NCBI GenBank assembly: GCA_004321805.1
Contig: SGZV01000013.1
Coordinates: 1 to 36,163, forward strand
DNA length: 36,163 nt
DNA from: an alpha proteobacterium HIMB59
Lineage (GTDB): Bacteria > Pseudomonadota > Alphaproteobacteria > HIMB59
Direction: 5' to 3'
The position numbers and the translations under genes were made by a program. Below are positions 26,951 to 36,113 of the stretch, piece after piece; the stretch's first letter is position 1, and each line of letters begins with the position of its first letter. The notes beneath the pieces were generated by a model. It was not told the DNA's origin and searched no databases. It was given only the letters and a program-made list of their open reading frames with translations.

Positions 26951-28419
26951 AAACTAGATAAATGAACTTTAAACATCAATTTAATTAATTCATTTTCTAG
27001 ATATTCATTCTTAATTAAATATTTATTTAAAAAATATAAGTCATATTCATTAATATCATAGTATTTCTCACTTATATTTAAATAATATGAGTAACTTGCT
27101 AACAAATTAAAATTTTCAGATAAGTGAAATAGATAAACAGGATCAATAGATACACTTAATTCATCAATAATTGATTGATTTTTTCCATCAGAGAATTTTA
27201 AATTATCGTTTAAAAAAAGAAATTTCATCAACGGACTATTTAAATAACTATTATCATCAATGTAATAGTCTTCTGTAAAATTATTAGTCAAATAAAATTT
27301 TAAACTAAGTGCGTAAAAGTTCTCATCAATATTTGGTGAAGGAATATCTTTTAATACAGATATTAAGTTCTCTAGAAAATTAGAATTTTCGTAGAGTGAG
27401 AGGAGCATTAATGCATTTAAATAGGATAAATTTCTTGAAGTTATTCTCATTCCTGAAAATTGTTCATTAACCAACCTAGATAAATCATACAAATCTAATT
27501 GAACTAAAGGGATGTATTTTTCAAGAATTTTTAATTTCTTATTATAATTAATTTCACTAGATATTTCTTCGTATACCATTAATTCAAATGGGCTTTCATC
27601 AAGGAATTTTAGGAGAGAAATATATTGCTGAACATTTATAACTCTTTGTTTGAACAAGTTATTAATTTGATAGAGATATAGTTTATTATTCAAAAGATAA
27701 ATTTCTAAATCAATCAAATTTGAAATTTGGTCAATATTTATATTGAGGCTATTGTCTTTTAAAAGAATGTACTTATCTAATAAATCTAAATTACTTAAAT
27801 AATAATCTTTTTGATGCTCATTTGGCTTATTGGATAAAAAATTCATTAAAAATTCTGAGTTTAGAGCCTTAATATCCTCATCATTATAAATTTCTAGTAA
27901 TAAAGAAATTTGAGAGTACTTCTCCTGTTCTAAAAGGCATAAAATTTTGTACTGTATAGAGTCTTTAAAATTTTTTTGATTTTCATTAAGTAGATTTAGA
28001 TATGAACACATTTCATTTATTTGATTGGAATTGAACAAATATTTTAAATATGATTGATTTGCCTCTTTGTTATTAAAATCCTCAAATAATATCTTTTCAA
28101 AAATATTTGAATTTAATTGATACTCATAATGTTTTGAGTCAAATAATTTTAACTTTTCAAAGAAGAAATCTAATTGATTTGAATATTTTGGAAATATATT
28201 GCTATTAGTTAGTGGGTCAAATAATGCATAAAAAAAATTATCATTATATTCAATATCGTTGATTAATTTATTTAGTTCATCCTGAGATATTATCTCTGAA
28301 ATTAAATTATTTTGAGATATGGAATTATCTTGAAATATTACCTCCTCTTCTGAGACAATTTCTGAAGAAACAGAATACGAAAATAAAATCAAATAACTTA
28401 ATAAAGTAAAAAATCTCAT
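26947..28419 (-). CDS. Exported helical protein of unknown function, 490 aa
   Basis: A 490-residue protein with a signal peptide (hydrophobic from residue 4 to about 17, then SVSSE). The rest is rich in Leu, Asn, Tyr and Glu and reads as serial amphipathic helices, suggesting an alpha-solenoid or TPR-like protein in the periplasm; exact repeats are not clear. I can name no function. Other Alphaproteobacteria often have a large, poorly conserved exported protein between xerD and aroK. Its ATG overlaps the stop of a 43-aa membrane-protein gene by 4 bp and its end overlaps xerD by 4 bp, so all three look like one transcription unit with accA. Confidence 0.7.
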   Translation of the reverse strand: MRFFTLLSYLILFSYSVSSEIVSEEEVIFQDNSISQNNLISEIISQDELNKLINDIEYNDNFFYALFDPLTNSNIFPKYSNQLDFFFEKLKLFDSKHYEYQLNSNIFEKILFEDFNNKEANQSYLKYLFNSNQINEMCSYLNLLNENQKNFKDSIQYKILCLLEQEKYSQISLLLEIYNDEDIKALNSEFLMNFLSNKPNEHQKDYYLSNLDLLDKYILLKDNSLNINIDQISNLIDLEIYLLNNKLYLYQINNLFKQRVINVQQYISLLKFLDESPFELMVYEEISSEINYNKKLKILEKYIPLVQLDLYDLSRLVNEQFSGMRITSRNLSYLNALMLLSLYENSNFLENLISVLKDIPSPNIDENFYALSLKFYLTNNFTEDYYIDDNSYLNSPLMKFLFLNDNLKFSDGKNQSIIDELSVSIDPVYLFHLSENFNLLASYSYYLNISEKYYDINEYDLYFLNKYLIKNEYLENELIKLMFKVHLSSL

Positions 28420-28547
28420 ATAAAGTTACCAATAGGTAAATTGTAATTATTTAGTTTTGTTGGAGCTGGTATATTTATGCTATTAATAGCTATAAATATA
28501 ATAGCTATAAGTACAAATATGGTTAAAATTATAAATAATTTTCTCAT
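28416..28547 (-). CDS. Small membrane protein, 43 aa
   Basis: A 43-codon ATG frame in the space between the exported protein and aroK. The product has a basic start (MRKL), one membrane span of about 18 hydrophobic residues (about 5-21), then a short tail INIPAPTKLNNYNLPIGNFI-like that is likely periplasmic. The stop TGA overlaps the next gene's ATG (ATGA), the classic coupled arrangement, which is the main reason to think it real. It may be a lipid-anchored or bitopic small protein, or a non-cleaved signal-like peptide. I do not recognise it. A promoter should lie in the 53 bp shared with aroK. Confidence 0.5.
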   Translation of the reverse strand: MRKLFIILTIFVLIAIIFIAINSINIPAPTKLNNYNLPIGNFI

Positions 28548-28600
28548 TCAATCTAACTTTTGCTAGTCTATATTATATATTCTAATCAAGATAAATAACA

Positions 28601-29113
28601 ATGTCGAAAAAAAATAAAACGCGAATATGTATTATTGGGATGCCTGGATCTGGAAAATCTACTATAGGTTCGTTATTATCTGAAAAACTAAAATATAGAT
28701 TTATAGATTTAGATAATGAAATTGAAATTAATACTGGCTTAAAGATTAAAGAAATTTTTAAAGATATGGGGGAAGACAGTTTTAGAAAAATTGAAACAGA
28801 TACTCTGAATAAACTAATTCATAAGGATAGAATTGTAATATCTACTGGAGGGGGAACTATAATAAAAAACGAGGAAATTCTTAAAAAAAGTTATAATATT
28901 CTTCTGAATTGTAAATTGAATGAATTAGTTAAAAGAGCCTCAAGAAATAAAAATAGACCATTATTGTCGTCAAATGTTGAAAGTAAAATGAAAGACCTTT
29001 TTATCGAAAGAAAAGAACTTTACAATAAGATTGCAGATCTAAAGATTGAAGCAAGCACAAATATTACAGAAACTATTGCAGATATATTAAGCTCCCTTGA
29101 AAATGATTATTAA
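28601..29113 (+). CDS. aroK: Shikimate kinase
   Basis: Phosphorylates shikimate at the 3-hydroxyl using ATP, in aromatic amino-acid synthesis. The 170-residue protein has Walker A GMPGSGKST at 13-21, the shikimate-binding DLD at 36-38, R62 in FRKIE, GGGT at 83-86, and the lid arginine in NRPLL. It overlaps aroB, the pathway partner, by 11 bp (by 17 bp if aroB starts at the upstream TTG). It diverges from the 43-aa membrane-protein gene across 53 bp. Confidence 0.97.
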   Translation: MSKKNKTRICIIGMPGSGKSTIGSLLSEKLKYRFIDLDNEIEINTGLKIKEIFKDMGEDSFRKIETDTLNKLIHKDRIVISTGGGTIIKNEEILKKSYNILLNCKLNELVKRASRNKNRPLLSSNVESKMKDLFIERKELYNKIADLKIEASTNITETIADILSSLENDY

Positions 29114-30152
29114 TAAAAAGATACATAACGTTGAAATTTCAAATTTAGAAAAAGTTAATAAACTCCTTCTTAAGAAAGATCTAGATGCTAATATTTTGAT
29201 AATTGATCAAAATTTAAAATCAAATAAATATATAAAAAAGTTAATCAGTAAATTTGGACCAAGGTGCCTGCTAATAAAAGGGCATGAAAAAATTAAATCT
29301 CTTGATAATTATTGTACATATATTGAGAAGATTTTAAAAATTGGGGTACAAAGAAAAAGTAAATTAATTTCAATTGGTGGAGGTACTATTGGTGATTTTG
29401 CCGGCTTCCTAGCATCGTCTCTATTACGCGGCATAGACCATTATATGATTCCATCTTCACTCCTAGCAATGGTTGATAGCTCAATTGGAGGAAAAACTGG
29501 ATTGAATAGTAAATATGGTAAAAATTTAGTTGGTAGTTTTTACTTACCAGAAAAAGTAATGATTTGCCCAGAATTATTAAATACATTACCAAATAGAGAA
29601 TTAAGTTGTGGTTTTGCAGAAATTATCAAATATTCATTAATTAAACCTAATAATTTTAAAAAAAGATTATTGAAATACGATTTTAAAATAAATTCTGATC
29701 TTGTCTCAATCATAAAATATTCCATAAAAACAAAAATTAATTATGTTGATGATTTCAAAGAAAAATCATCTCATAGGTCATCTCGCGCAATCTTAAATTT
29801 TGGACATAGTATTGGTCACGCTATTGAGAATTCTAATTTATATAAATCAAATATTAAGCATGGTGAGGCTATAGCCCTTGGTATGTTAATTGAGTTAAAA
29901 ATATCCGAATACCTCGGCTACTATAATAAACCTATTGATCAAACTATGAACCTTTTAAAGAAATTTAACCTACCAACATCTTATGAAAATTATTTATCAA
30001 ATGACAAAATTAAAAAGCTAATGCAAAAAATGAAATATGATAAAAAAGTCTCAGACAATTATATAAATATTATTTGTATTGATAATAAAGGTGGTTTTAT
30101 AAAAAAACTATCTTTTGAAAAACTTGAAAAAATACTAACTAAAATAATTTAA
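29103..30152 (+). CDS. aroB: 3-dehydroquinate synthase
   Basis: Turns DAHP into 3-dehydroquinate, the second shikimate step, using NAD and a metal. From the ATG at 29103 it is 349 residues; a TTG at 29097 would add two. ATG is preferred as it follows the overlap with aroK and adds no family residues otherwise. Motifs are GGGTIGD at 92-98, SSLLRGIDHYMIPSSLLAMVD, and DSSIGGKTGLN at 125-135, with zinc-binding E and H residues in GFAEIIKY, NFGHSIGHAIE and KHGEAIALGM. The next gene starts on its last base. Confidence 0.96.
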   Translation: MIINKKIHNVEISNLEKVNKLLLKKDLDANILIIDQNLKSNKYIKKLISKFGPRCLLIKGHEKIKSLDNYCTYIEKILKIGVQRKSKLISIGGGTIGDFAGFLASSLLRGIDHYMIPSSLLAMVDSSIGGKTGLNSKYGKNLVGSFYLPEKVMICPELLNTLPNRELSCGFAEIIKYSLIKPNNFKKRLLKYDFKINSDLVSIIKYSIKTKINYVDDFKEKSSHRSSRAILNFGHSIGHAIENSNLYKSNIKHGEAIALGMLIELKISEYLGYYNKPIDQTMNLLKKFNLPTSYENYLSNDKIKKLMQKMKYDKKVSDNYINIICIDNKGGFIKKLSFEKLEKILTKII

Positions 30153-31402
30153 TGACTTTATTAATTTTTATAAAATTAATAGCTATAATAATTTTATTAA
30201 TACTTTCGGCTATTTCTTCGGGATCGGAGACAGCACTTACTGCTGTTTCAAAATTACAAGCTCATCGTCAAAATGAAAAAGGAATAAAGAATTCTGGATA
30301 TATCTTAAGAATTAAAGAGTTAAAAGATGAGTTCATAACTGGGATATTACTTGCAAATAATCTTTTTAACATTCTAGCTACTGCTCTCATGACTGAGTTA
30401 CTTGTTTCAGAATTTGGAGGTTTAGGTGTGACTGTAGCTACTATTTTTATGACAGTATTAATTGTGATTTTTTCTGAAGTTACTCCAAAAATATTCGCTA
30501 TTAATCGACCAATCTTATATGCATTAAAAGTTGCAAAATTTTTCTTCTTTTACACAAAATTAATCAATCCTTTAGTGAAATTGATTAACTCAATATCTGG
30601 AAAAATTATTAGATTAATGGGTTTAAATTTAAATACTGATCAATCAAAGACCATAAAAGAAGAATTCGAAGGGGCTGTTCAACTTCAACGTCAGTTATCC
30701 AAAAAGGGAGAATATGAAGCTGAATATATGAGCAACCTTCTAGAATTAAAGAAATTAAAAGTAGATGAGCTAATGACACATCGAAATGAAATTCTTTTTA
30801 TTGATTTAGAGGATACGTTTAAAAGTAACTATAAAATAATCAATGATTCATCGTACACTCGAATACCTGTAATTAAAGGTAACTTCAATAATTTAGTTGG
30901 AATAATTGATATTAGAGACTTACTTAAAGAAGAAGAATTCAATGAAGATGGAAACAACATCCTAATTGAAAAAAATACATTTCAACCTGTTTTTATTCCA
31001 CAAAACAAGCTTGCTATGAAGCAATTGATTGATTTCAAATCTCTCAGAGAGCACATAGCATTAATCGTTGATGAATATGGAGAGATACAAGGCCTTATAA
31101 CATTGGAAGATATTATTGAAGAAATTATTGGAGAAATATTTGATGAAACTGATACTGATGAGAGCTATTTAGAAAAAATAGATGATCAAAACTACTTATT
31201 CAATGGCAACGCCAGCATCAGAGAAATCAATAGAAGCTTAAATATCGATTTACCAGATAAATTTGTAACCTTATCTGGATTAATCCATGAATTAGCTAAA
31301 GAAATACCTAAAGTAGGAAAAATAATTTATTATAAAGATTTTAAGCTTCAAATTATTTCAAGATCAATTAATAAAATCAATAAAGTTAAATTAAGTATTT
31401 AA
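30152..31402 (+). CDS. CNNM/CorC-HlyC family membrane protein with CBS domains
   Basis: A 416-residue protein: an N-terminal DUF21/CNNM membrane domain (about 1-140) with SSGSETALTA at 21-30, then a pair of CBS domains (about 190-320) and a C-terminal CorC_HlyC domain (about 335-416). The family is linked with Mg2+ or Co2+ efflux; the hemolysin name is historical. Transported ion is not known here. The ATG shares one base with the aroB stop. Its 3' end overlaps convergent bolA by 12 bp. In many Alphaproteobacteria this gene follows aroKB. Confidence 0.9.
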   Translation: MTLLIFIKLIAIIILLILSAISSGSETALTAVSKLQAHRQNEKGIKNSGYILRIKELKDEFITGILLANNLFNILATALMTELLVSEFGGLGVTVATIFMTVLIVIFSEVTPKIFAINRPILYALKVAKFFFFYTKLINPLVKLINSISGKIIRLMGLNLNTDQSKTIKEEFEGAVQLQRQLSKKGEYEAEYMSNLLELKKLKVDELMTHRNEILFIDLEDTFKSNYKIINDSSYTRIPVIKGNFNNLVGIIDIRDLLKEEEFNEDGNNILIEKNTFQPVFIPQNKLAMKQLIDFKSLREHIALIVDEYGEIQGLITLEDIIEEIIGEIFDETDTDESYLEKIDDQNYLFNGNASIREINRSLNIDLPDKFVTLSGLIHELAKEIPKVGKIIYYKDFKLQIISRSINKINKVKLSI

Positions 31403-31648
31403 TATTTTAATTTCAATAGAATGGAGGCCCATTTCTATTTCCGAATTAAGTCTTTGATATATTATTCTATGCACTTCTAATCTATTTAATTTATTTCTAT
31501 TAATAATTTTAATCTGAATATGAGTTATTGGATAATCTAAGTTTTTTACCCCAATATGATTTGAATGATGGTGACTATTATCAATAATTTCTTTAATTTC
31601 AAATTGTGTTATTTCTGCTAAAAGAGTTTTAATATGATTAAAATTCAT
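31391..31648 (-). CDS. bolA: BolA family protein
   Basis: An 85-residue BolA-like protein. The core SHHHSNHIGV at residues 25-34 and the VHRIIYQRLNSEIE helix near 59-72, then GLHSIEIKI, match the class II KH-like BolA fold. BolA proteins partner monothiol glutaredoxins in iron handling and may bind DNA. It starts only 14 bp from the J-protein gene on the other strand, so the two promoters must overlap the opposing coding starts. Some family positions are diverged, but the call is firm. Confidence 0.88.
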   Translation of the reverse strand: MNFNHIKTLLAEITQFEIKEIIDNSHHHSNHIGVKNLDYPITHIQIKIINRNKLNRLEVHRIIYQRLNSEIEMGLHSIEIKILNT

Positions 31649-31662
31649 ATTCTAAATTTTAA

Positions 31663-32172
31663 ATGAATAAAAAAAATAAAATAGAAAATTTATGCAATTA
31701 TCCCGATTGTAATTTAAAAGGAGAATATCGTGCCCCAAAGGGATATAATAGTTTAAATGATTATCAGTGGTTTTGCCTAGAACACATAAAAGAATTTAAT
31801 AAAAAATGGAATTATCATAAACAAATGGGAGCAGATGAAATTGAAACAGATATACGATTTGACACGATATGGAGAAGGCCTACAAGCTCATTTGGATCCG
31901 GAAAGAAATTCTTTAATTTTACAATAAATGGCGAGAATATGGGATCTTTTGAAAATCCAAGTATATCAACCTCATCATCTAATAAATTACAATGGTCTTT
32001 GTCTCAATTAGAATTAGATATCAATACCGATCTAAACTTGATAAAAAAAAAGTACAAAGAACTAGTAAAACTGCATCATCCAGATGTTAAAGACAATAGT
32101 AAAAAAAATATTGATAAATTTAGAAATTTAGTTGAAGCATATAACTATTTATTAGAGAGATACAAAAAATGA
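31663..32172 (+). CDS. Zinc-finger and J-domain protein
   Basis: A 169-residue protein in two parts. The N-terminal part has C11, C16, C38 and H41 (CNYPDC...CLEH), a likely zinc site, with EYRAPKG and WNYHKQMG in between and after, a block conserved among alphaproteobacterial homologues. The C-terminal J domain (about 110-167) has HPD at 139-141, so it should stimulate an Hsp70. The start is 14 bp from divergent bolA; the end overlaps cobS by 4 bp. The link to CobS/CobT suggests a chaperone role with them, which is inference. Confidence 0.88.
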   Translation: MNKKNKIENLCNYPDCNLKGEYRAPKGYNSLNDYQWFCLEHIKEFNKKWNYHKQMGADEIETDIRFDTIWRRPTSSFGSGKKFFNFTINGENMGSFENPSISTSSSNKLQWSLSQLELDINTDLNLIKKKYKELVKLHHPDVKDNSKKNIDKFRNLVEAYNYLLERYKK

Positions 32173-33125
32173 CAAAAGTAGAGGCCCTTAAAAAAGATAA
32201 TTTATTTGAAACAAATGAAGTTTCATCAAAAGAATTATTTGGAATTAAAACTGATATAAAGGTTCCTCAATTTGTTAATAAAAATGAATATTGTCCTTTA
32301 GTTGACGAAAACTATGTCTTTGATGATGAGACTACACTCGCTATTTTACTTGGACTAAAATTCAACAAACGAGTTTTTTTGCAAGGTCTTCATGGAACTG
32401 GTAAATCATCTCATATTGAGCAGGTATGTGCACGACTTAATTGGCCTTGTATTAGAATAAACCTAGATAGTCATGTCTCAAGAATCGATTTAATTGGTAA
32501 GGACTCCATAGTTCTTAAGGACAATAAACAAGTTACTGAGTTTCAAGAGGGAATATTACCTTGGGCATTCCAAAATAATGTTGCACTAGTTTTTGATGAA
32601 TATGATGCTGGAAGGCCTGATGTGATGTTTGTTATTCAAAGGGTTTTAGAAACAGACGGAAAATTGACTTTATTAGATCAAAGTAAAGTTTTATCACCCC
32701 ATCCTTATTTTAGAATTTTCGCAACAGCTAATACCGTTGGTCTAGGTGACACTTCAGGAATCTACCATGGGACAAATCAAATCAACCAAGGTCAAATGGA
32801 TAGATGGAACATTATAGCGAAATTGAATTATTTAGAAGAAGAGCAAGAAATAGAAATCGTTTCAAAAAAAATTAATTCAAATACTGAAGAAAAAAAATTA
32901 ATTAAATCAATGGTTCAAATGGCAAATTTATCTCGTAAGGGATTTGAACAAAAAGATGTATCTATTGTCATGAGTCCTAGAACTATAATTATGTGGGCAG
33001 AAAATTATAAAATTCTAAATGATATTAAAAAATCATTATCGTTAACTTTTTTAAATAAATGTGATGAAAGTGAAATTGATATTTACAAAGAGTATTTTCA
33101 AAGAGCTTTTGGATTAAATATATAG
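32169..33125 (+). CDS. cobS: CobS-like MoxR-type AAA+ ATPase
   Basis: A 318-residue AAA+ ATPase with Walker A GLHGTGKS at 73-80, Walker B VALVFDEYD at about 138-146, the ATANT sensor motif near 190 and VARI-like arginines further on. This is the CobS pattern: with CobT it forms a two-ring chaperone that helps CobN insert cobalt in aerobic B12 synthesis. No cobN or other cobalamin gene is here. It overlaps the J-protein gene by 4 bp and its TAG stop abuts the cobT TTG start, so the three genes form an operon. Confidence 0.92.
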   Translation: MTKVEALKKDNLFETNEVSSKELFGIKTDIKVPQFVNKNEYCPLVDENYVFDDETTLAILLGLKFNKRVFLQGLHGTGKSSHIEQVCARLNWPCIRINLDSHVSRIDLIGKDSIVLKDNKQVTEFQEGILPWAFQNNVALVFDEYDAGRPDVMFVIQRVLETDGKLTLLDQSKVLSPHPYFRIFATANTVGLGDTSGIYHGTNQINQGQMDRWNIIAKLNYLEEEQEIEIVSKKINSNTEEKKLIKSMVQMANLSRKGFEQKDVSIVMSPRTIIMWAENYKILNDIKKSLSLTFLNKCDESEIDIYKEYFQRAFGLNI

Positions 33126-34922
33126 TTGTCAAATAACAATTTATCGAAATTACCTAAACAAATATCAAATACACTTAATTCAGTTAATAAAACTTTATCT
33201 CGAAATAAAAATCTTAAAATTAATATCAATTCTAATATTATCTTAGAAAAAGAAGAAACATTAAATTTACCCTCAATTTCAGCAATTTTTAATTTTGATG
33301 ATATGAGGGGTGCCTCTGATTCTTTTGCCCTAAAAAAAAGGCATCACAATGAAAAAATCCTTAATCAACTATTAGTTGATAACTCTGACATAAAAGAAGA
33401 ATTAATATTTTTAGAAAAGATGCGTTATGAGCTTTATGGAGCTAATCCATATATTGGAATTAAAAAAAATATTCAAATTAAGTGGTTAAAAAGGTTAAAG
33501 GCAATTGAATTAAAAAAACAAACTGACACTAGAGACTTACTATTTTTTACATTTACAAAATTTTTTTTAGATTTAAGCGAAGGGCTCACTTGGAAAAAAA
33601 ATAACAAATATTTAAAAAAGATTACTAACAAAGAGAATATCCAAGAATTTCATGAATTATTAATTAAGATATCCTCAGATCTTTCTGATCAAAAAAAATT
33701 TTCTCATAGCTCGATAAATATATTACGCCTACTATTTCCAAAAAATAGTGAAGATAATGAACAACAGGATGATAAGAACACAGAGGAAGGTAATGATAAT
33801 GAAGAAGTCAAGGAACAACATAATCAAGAAGAATCTCAAAAAACAGCTCCAGAAGAACAAGAAATTAATGATGATGTTCATACCCCAGAGAATGATTTAG
33901 ATAATGATCAATCAAGTGTTCAGGGTGAAGAGGTTGATGTTGAGATAACAGATCAACAAGTTAATGAAAATTATGAAACAATAGAAAGTTATAAAAATTT
34001 AAATCAAAATTATAAAGCTGCAACAAGTCAGTATGATGAAATTATCGAAGCACAAAAGTTATGTGATTTGGAAGAATTAATGGCTCTTCGAAAACAGTTA
34101 GATGAGAAATGTGATTTATACCAAAAGCAAATTACTAGATTAGCTAATAAACTTTATAGGAAGCTTCAATCAAAACAAAACAGGTCTTGGAGTTTTGATC
34201 TCGAAGAGGGTGTATTAGATACATCTAAACTGACAAGGATAATAACTAATTCTAATAATTCTTTATCTTATAAAAAAGAAAAAGAAATTAAATTTGAAGA
34301 TACGACTGTAACCTTATTAATTGATAATTCTGGATCAATGAGAGGCAAGCCTATAATGATAGCGGCCCTAACTACCGATATGATAGCCGCTACATTAGAA
34401 AAATGTAAAATAAAAGTTGAAATATTAGGATTTACTACAAAAGCTTGGAAAGGTGGTAAAACAAGAGAACATTGGTTAAATAATGGAAAGTTAAAAAATC
34501 CAGGTAGATTGAATGATTTACGCCATATTATCTACAAATCTGCAGATCAAAACTCTAAAAAATCGAAAGTGAACTTAGGGCTTATGTTAAAAGAAGGTCT
34601 TCTTAAAGAAAATATTGATGGAGAAGCTTTATTGTGGGCTAGCTCTAGGCTAGCAAAAAGACCCGAAAGTAGGAAAATTTTAATTGTAATTTCTGATGGC
34701 GCTCCTGTTGATGACTCAACATTATCTGTAAATAACAGTAACTATTTAGAAAAACATTTAAAAAGTACAATACTTTCAATCGAAGAAAGATCCAATGTTG
34801 AGTTACTGGCTATAGGAATTGGACACAATGTAGGACAGTATTACTCCAAAGCTATTACCATCCATGATGTTGAAGAGCTAGGTGGTATTATGTTTAATAA
34901 GATTGAGACTTTATTTACTTAA
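33126..34922 (+). CDS. cobT: CobT-like VWA-domain protein
   Basis: A 598-residue protein with a helical N-terminal domain (about 1-205), a highly acidic, Glu/Gln/Asn-rich linker (208-285), and a C-terminal von Willebrand A domain starting near 390. The MIDAS motif DNSGS is at 400-404. The end has [18 protein letters not shown], a CobT-like closing. It should cooperate with the CobS ring. Start is TTG directly after cobS TAG; there is no suitable ATG. The tail overlaps convergent tgt by 12 bp, with a terminator just past the stop. Confidence 0.92.
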   Translation: MSNNNLSKLPKQISNTLNSVNKTLSRNKNLKININSNIILEKEETLNLPSISAIFNFDDMRGASDSFALKKRHHNEKILNQLLVDNSDIKEELIFLEKMRYELYGANPYIGIKKNIQIKWLKRLKAIELKKQTDTRDLLFFTFTKFFLDLSEGLTWKKNNKYLKKITNKENIQEFHELLIKISSDLSDQKKFSHSSINILRLLFPKNSEDNEQQDDKNTEEGNDNEEVKEQHNQEESQKTAPEEQEINDDVHTPENDLDNDQSSVQGEEVDVEITDQQVNENYETIESYKNLNQNYKAATSQYDEIIEAQKLCDLEELMALRKQLDEKCDLYQKQITRLANKLYRKLQSKQNRSWSFDLEEGVLDTSKLTRIITNSNNSLSYKKEKEIKFEDTTVTLLIDNSGSMRGKPIMIAALTTDMIAATLEKCKIKVEILGFTTKAWKGGKTREHWLNNGKLKNPGRLNDLRHIIYKSADQNSKKSKVNLGLMLKEGLLKENIDGEALLWASSRLAKRPESRKILIVISDGAPVDDSTLSVNNSNYLEKHLKSTILSIEERSNVELLAIGIGHNVGQYYSKAITIHDVEELGGIMFNKIETLFT

Positions 34923-36113
34923 TTGAGATAGAATCTCTTTTTTATAGTTTTCAAATTGATCTTGCTGAATTTTATTTCTTATTTCCTGAAAAAAATTATT
35001 CATAAACCAAATATTATAAATCGATAAAATAACCATTCCTAAAATTTCATTAGATTTAAGTAAATGATGAATATATGATTTAGTAAATTTATTAATTTCT
35101 GGCACGATGCAATCTTCATCAATACAAGAATGATCATCTTTGAATTTTGAATTATTTAGATTAAATCCTTTAATTTTTGACTTTGAAAGCATGATTCCAT
35201 GACGAGCAATTCTTGTAGGAGATACACAATCAAATGTGTCATAACCACAACTAACACCATGTAAGATATCATCAATGCCACCAATACCTAAAACATGCAT
35301 AGGTTTTTTTTTATCAACAATGTTTTCGCAAAATGAAAAAATCTCATGCATCTGATCTTTTGTTCCACCTAACGACCCACCGATAGCTAAACCATCATAG
35401 CCTTGTGAACACGTCTCCTCACATGCGACTTTTCTTAAGTCTTCATATACGCCTCCTTGAATAATTCCATACAGAGATTGAATACCAGAGGAACCAGAAT
35501 TTTTTTCAAAAGTATCAAAAGACGAATTAAAAGATTTTAAACAACGTTTAGCCCAACGATGACTTAAATGCATTGAATTTTCAGTATACTTTTTAGAAAC
35601 ATTAAATGGCGTACATTCATCTAATACAAATATTAAATCTGCTCCAAAATATCTCTGTAATTCAATTGATCTTTCAGGTGATAAAAAAACTCTATCTCCA
35701 TTAAGATAATTTCTAAACGAAGCACCCTCTTCAGAAATTTTGATTAATGATTTTCTTTTGATATTTGTATTTTTTCCTTTGATCTCCTCCGATACAGAGC
35801 CATATCCGAGTGAAAAAATTTGATAACCTCCACTGTCGGTCATCATTGGTCCTTTCCATTGGGTGAAGTTTTGTAAGCCTTTGTTTTTAGCAACTATATC
35901 AGGCCCAGGTTGTAGCATTAGATGATAAGTATTTGATAAAATTATTTGAGTATTAGCTGAGTACAGTTGTTCTGGTAAAATGGATTTTATAGTAGCTTTG
36001 GTTCCACAAAAGATGAAAGCTGGAGTAGAAATTTCTCCATGATTTGTAATTATTTTACCAATCCTTGCGTTAGAGTTAGGACTTTTTTTTAAAATCTCAA
36101 AAAAACTACTCAA
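34911..36113 (-). CDS. tgt: Divergent tRNA-guanine transglycosylase family protein
   Basis: A 400-residue TGT-family protein. Catalytic residues are kept: D93 ([11 protein letters not shown]), D165 (FVLDECTPF), Q219 ([12 protein letters not shown]) and the nucleophile D295 (FDCVSPTR). Three things depart from ordinary bacterial TGT when aligned by eye: the pocket motif GGLAVG is GGSLGG (245-250); of the C-C-C-H zinc ligands only C335 remains, with V337, I340 and Y366 in place of the others; and about 15 residues are inserted after FSLG (101-103). It may still insert preQ1 or a queuosine precursor in tRNA, or use another base. The start is TTG at 36113; an upstream stop rules out a longer one. 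Confidence 0.85.
   Translation of the reverse strand: MSSFFEILKKSPNSNARIGKIITNHGEISTPAFIFCGTKATIKSILPEQLYSANTQIILSNTYHLMLQPGPDIVAKNKGLQNFTQWKGPMMTDSGGYQIFSLGYGSVSEEIKGKNTNIKRKSLIKISEEGASFRNYLNGDRVFLSPERSIELQRYFGADLIFVLDECTPFNVSKKYTENSMHLSHRWAKRCLKSFNSSFDTFEKNSGSSGIQSLYGIIQGGVYEDLRKVACEETCSQGYDGLAIGGSLGGTKDQMHEIFSFCENIVDKKKPMHVLGIGGIDDILHGVSCGYDTFDCVSPTRIARHGIMLSKSKIKGFNLNNSKFKDDHSCIDEDCIVPEINKFTKSYIHHLLKSNEILGMVILSIYNIWFMNNFFQEIRNKIQQDQFENYKKEILSQLSK
34925..34943 (+). terminator. Rho-independent terminator of cobT
   Basis: GAGAT at 34925-34929 pairs with ATCTC at 34933-34937 around loop AGA and is followed by six T bases. It begins two bases after the cobT stop and lies within the last codons of tgt. 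The clearest of the terminator candidates here, though its stem is only 5 bp. Confidence 0.5.

Noticed and set aside
28548-28600. A sigma-70 promoter for aroK (TTGCTA with TATATT)
   Set aside because: The boxes are about 10 bp apart, far from the usual 16-18 bp, so no specific promoter can be supported, although one must exist in this gap.
34911-36113. A DpdA-like DNA base-exchange enzyme in place of tgt
   Set aside because: The sequence stays close to tRNA TGT through the whole barrel and there are no DNA-modification or restriction genes nearby. Only the zinc and pocket regions are odd.
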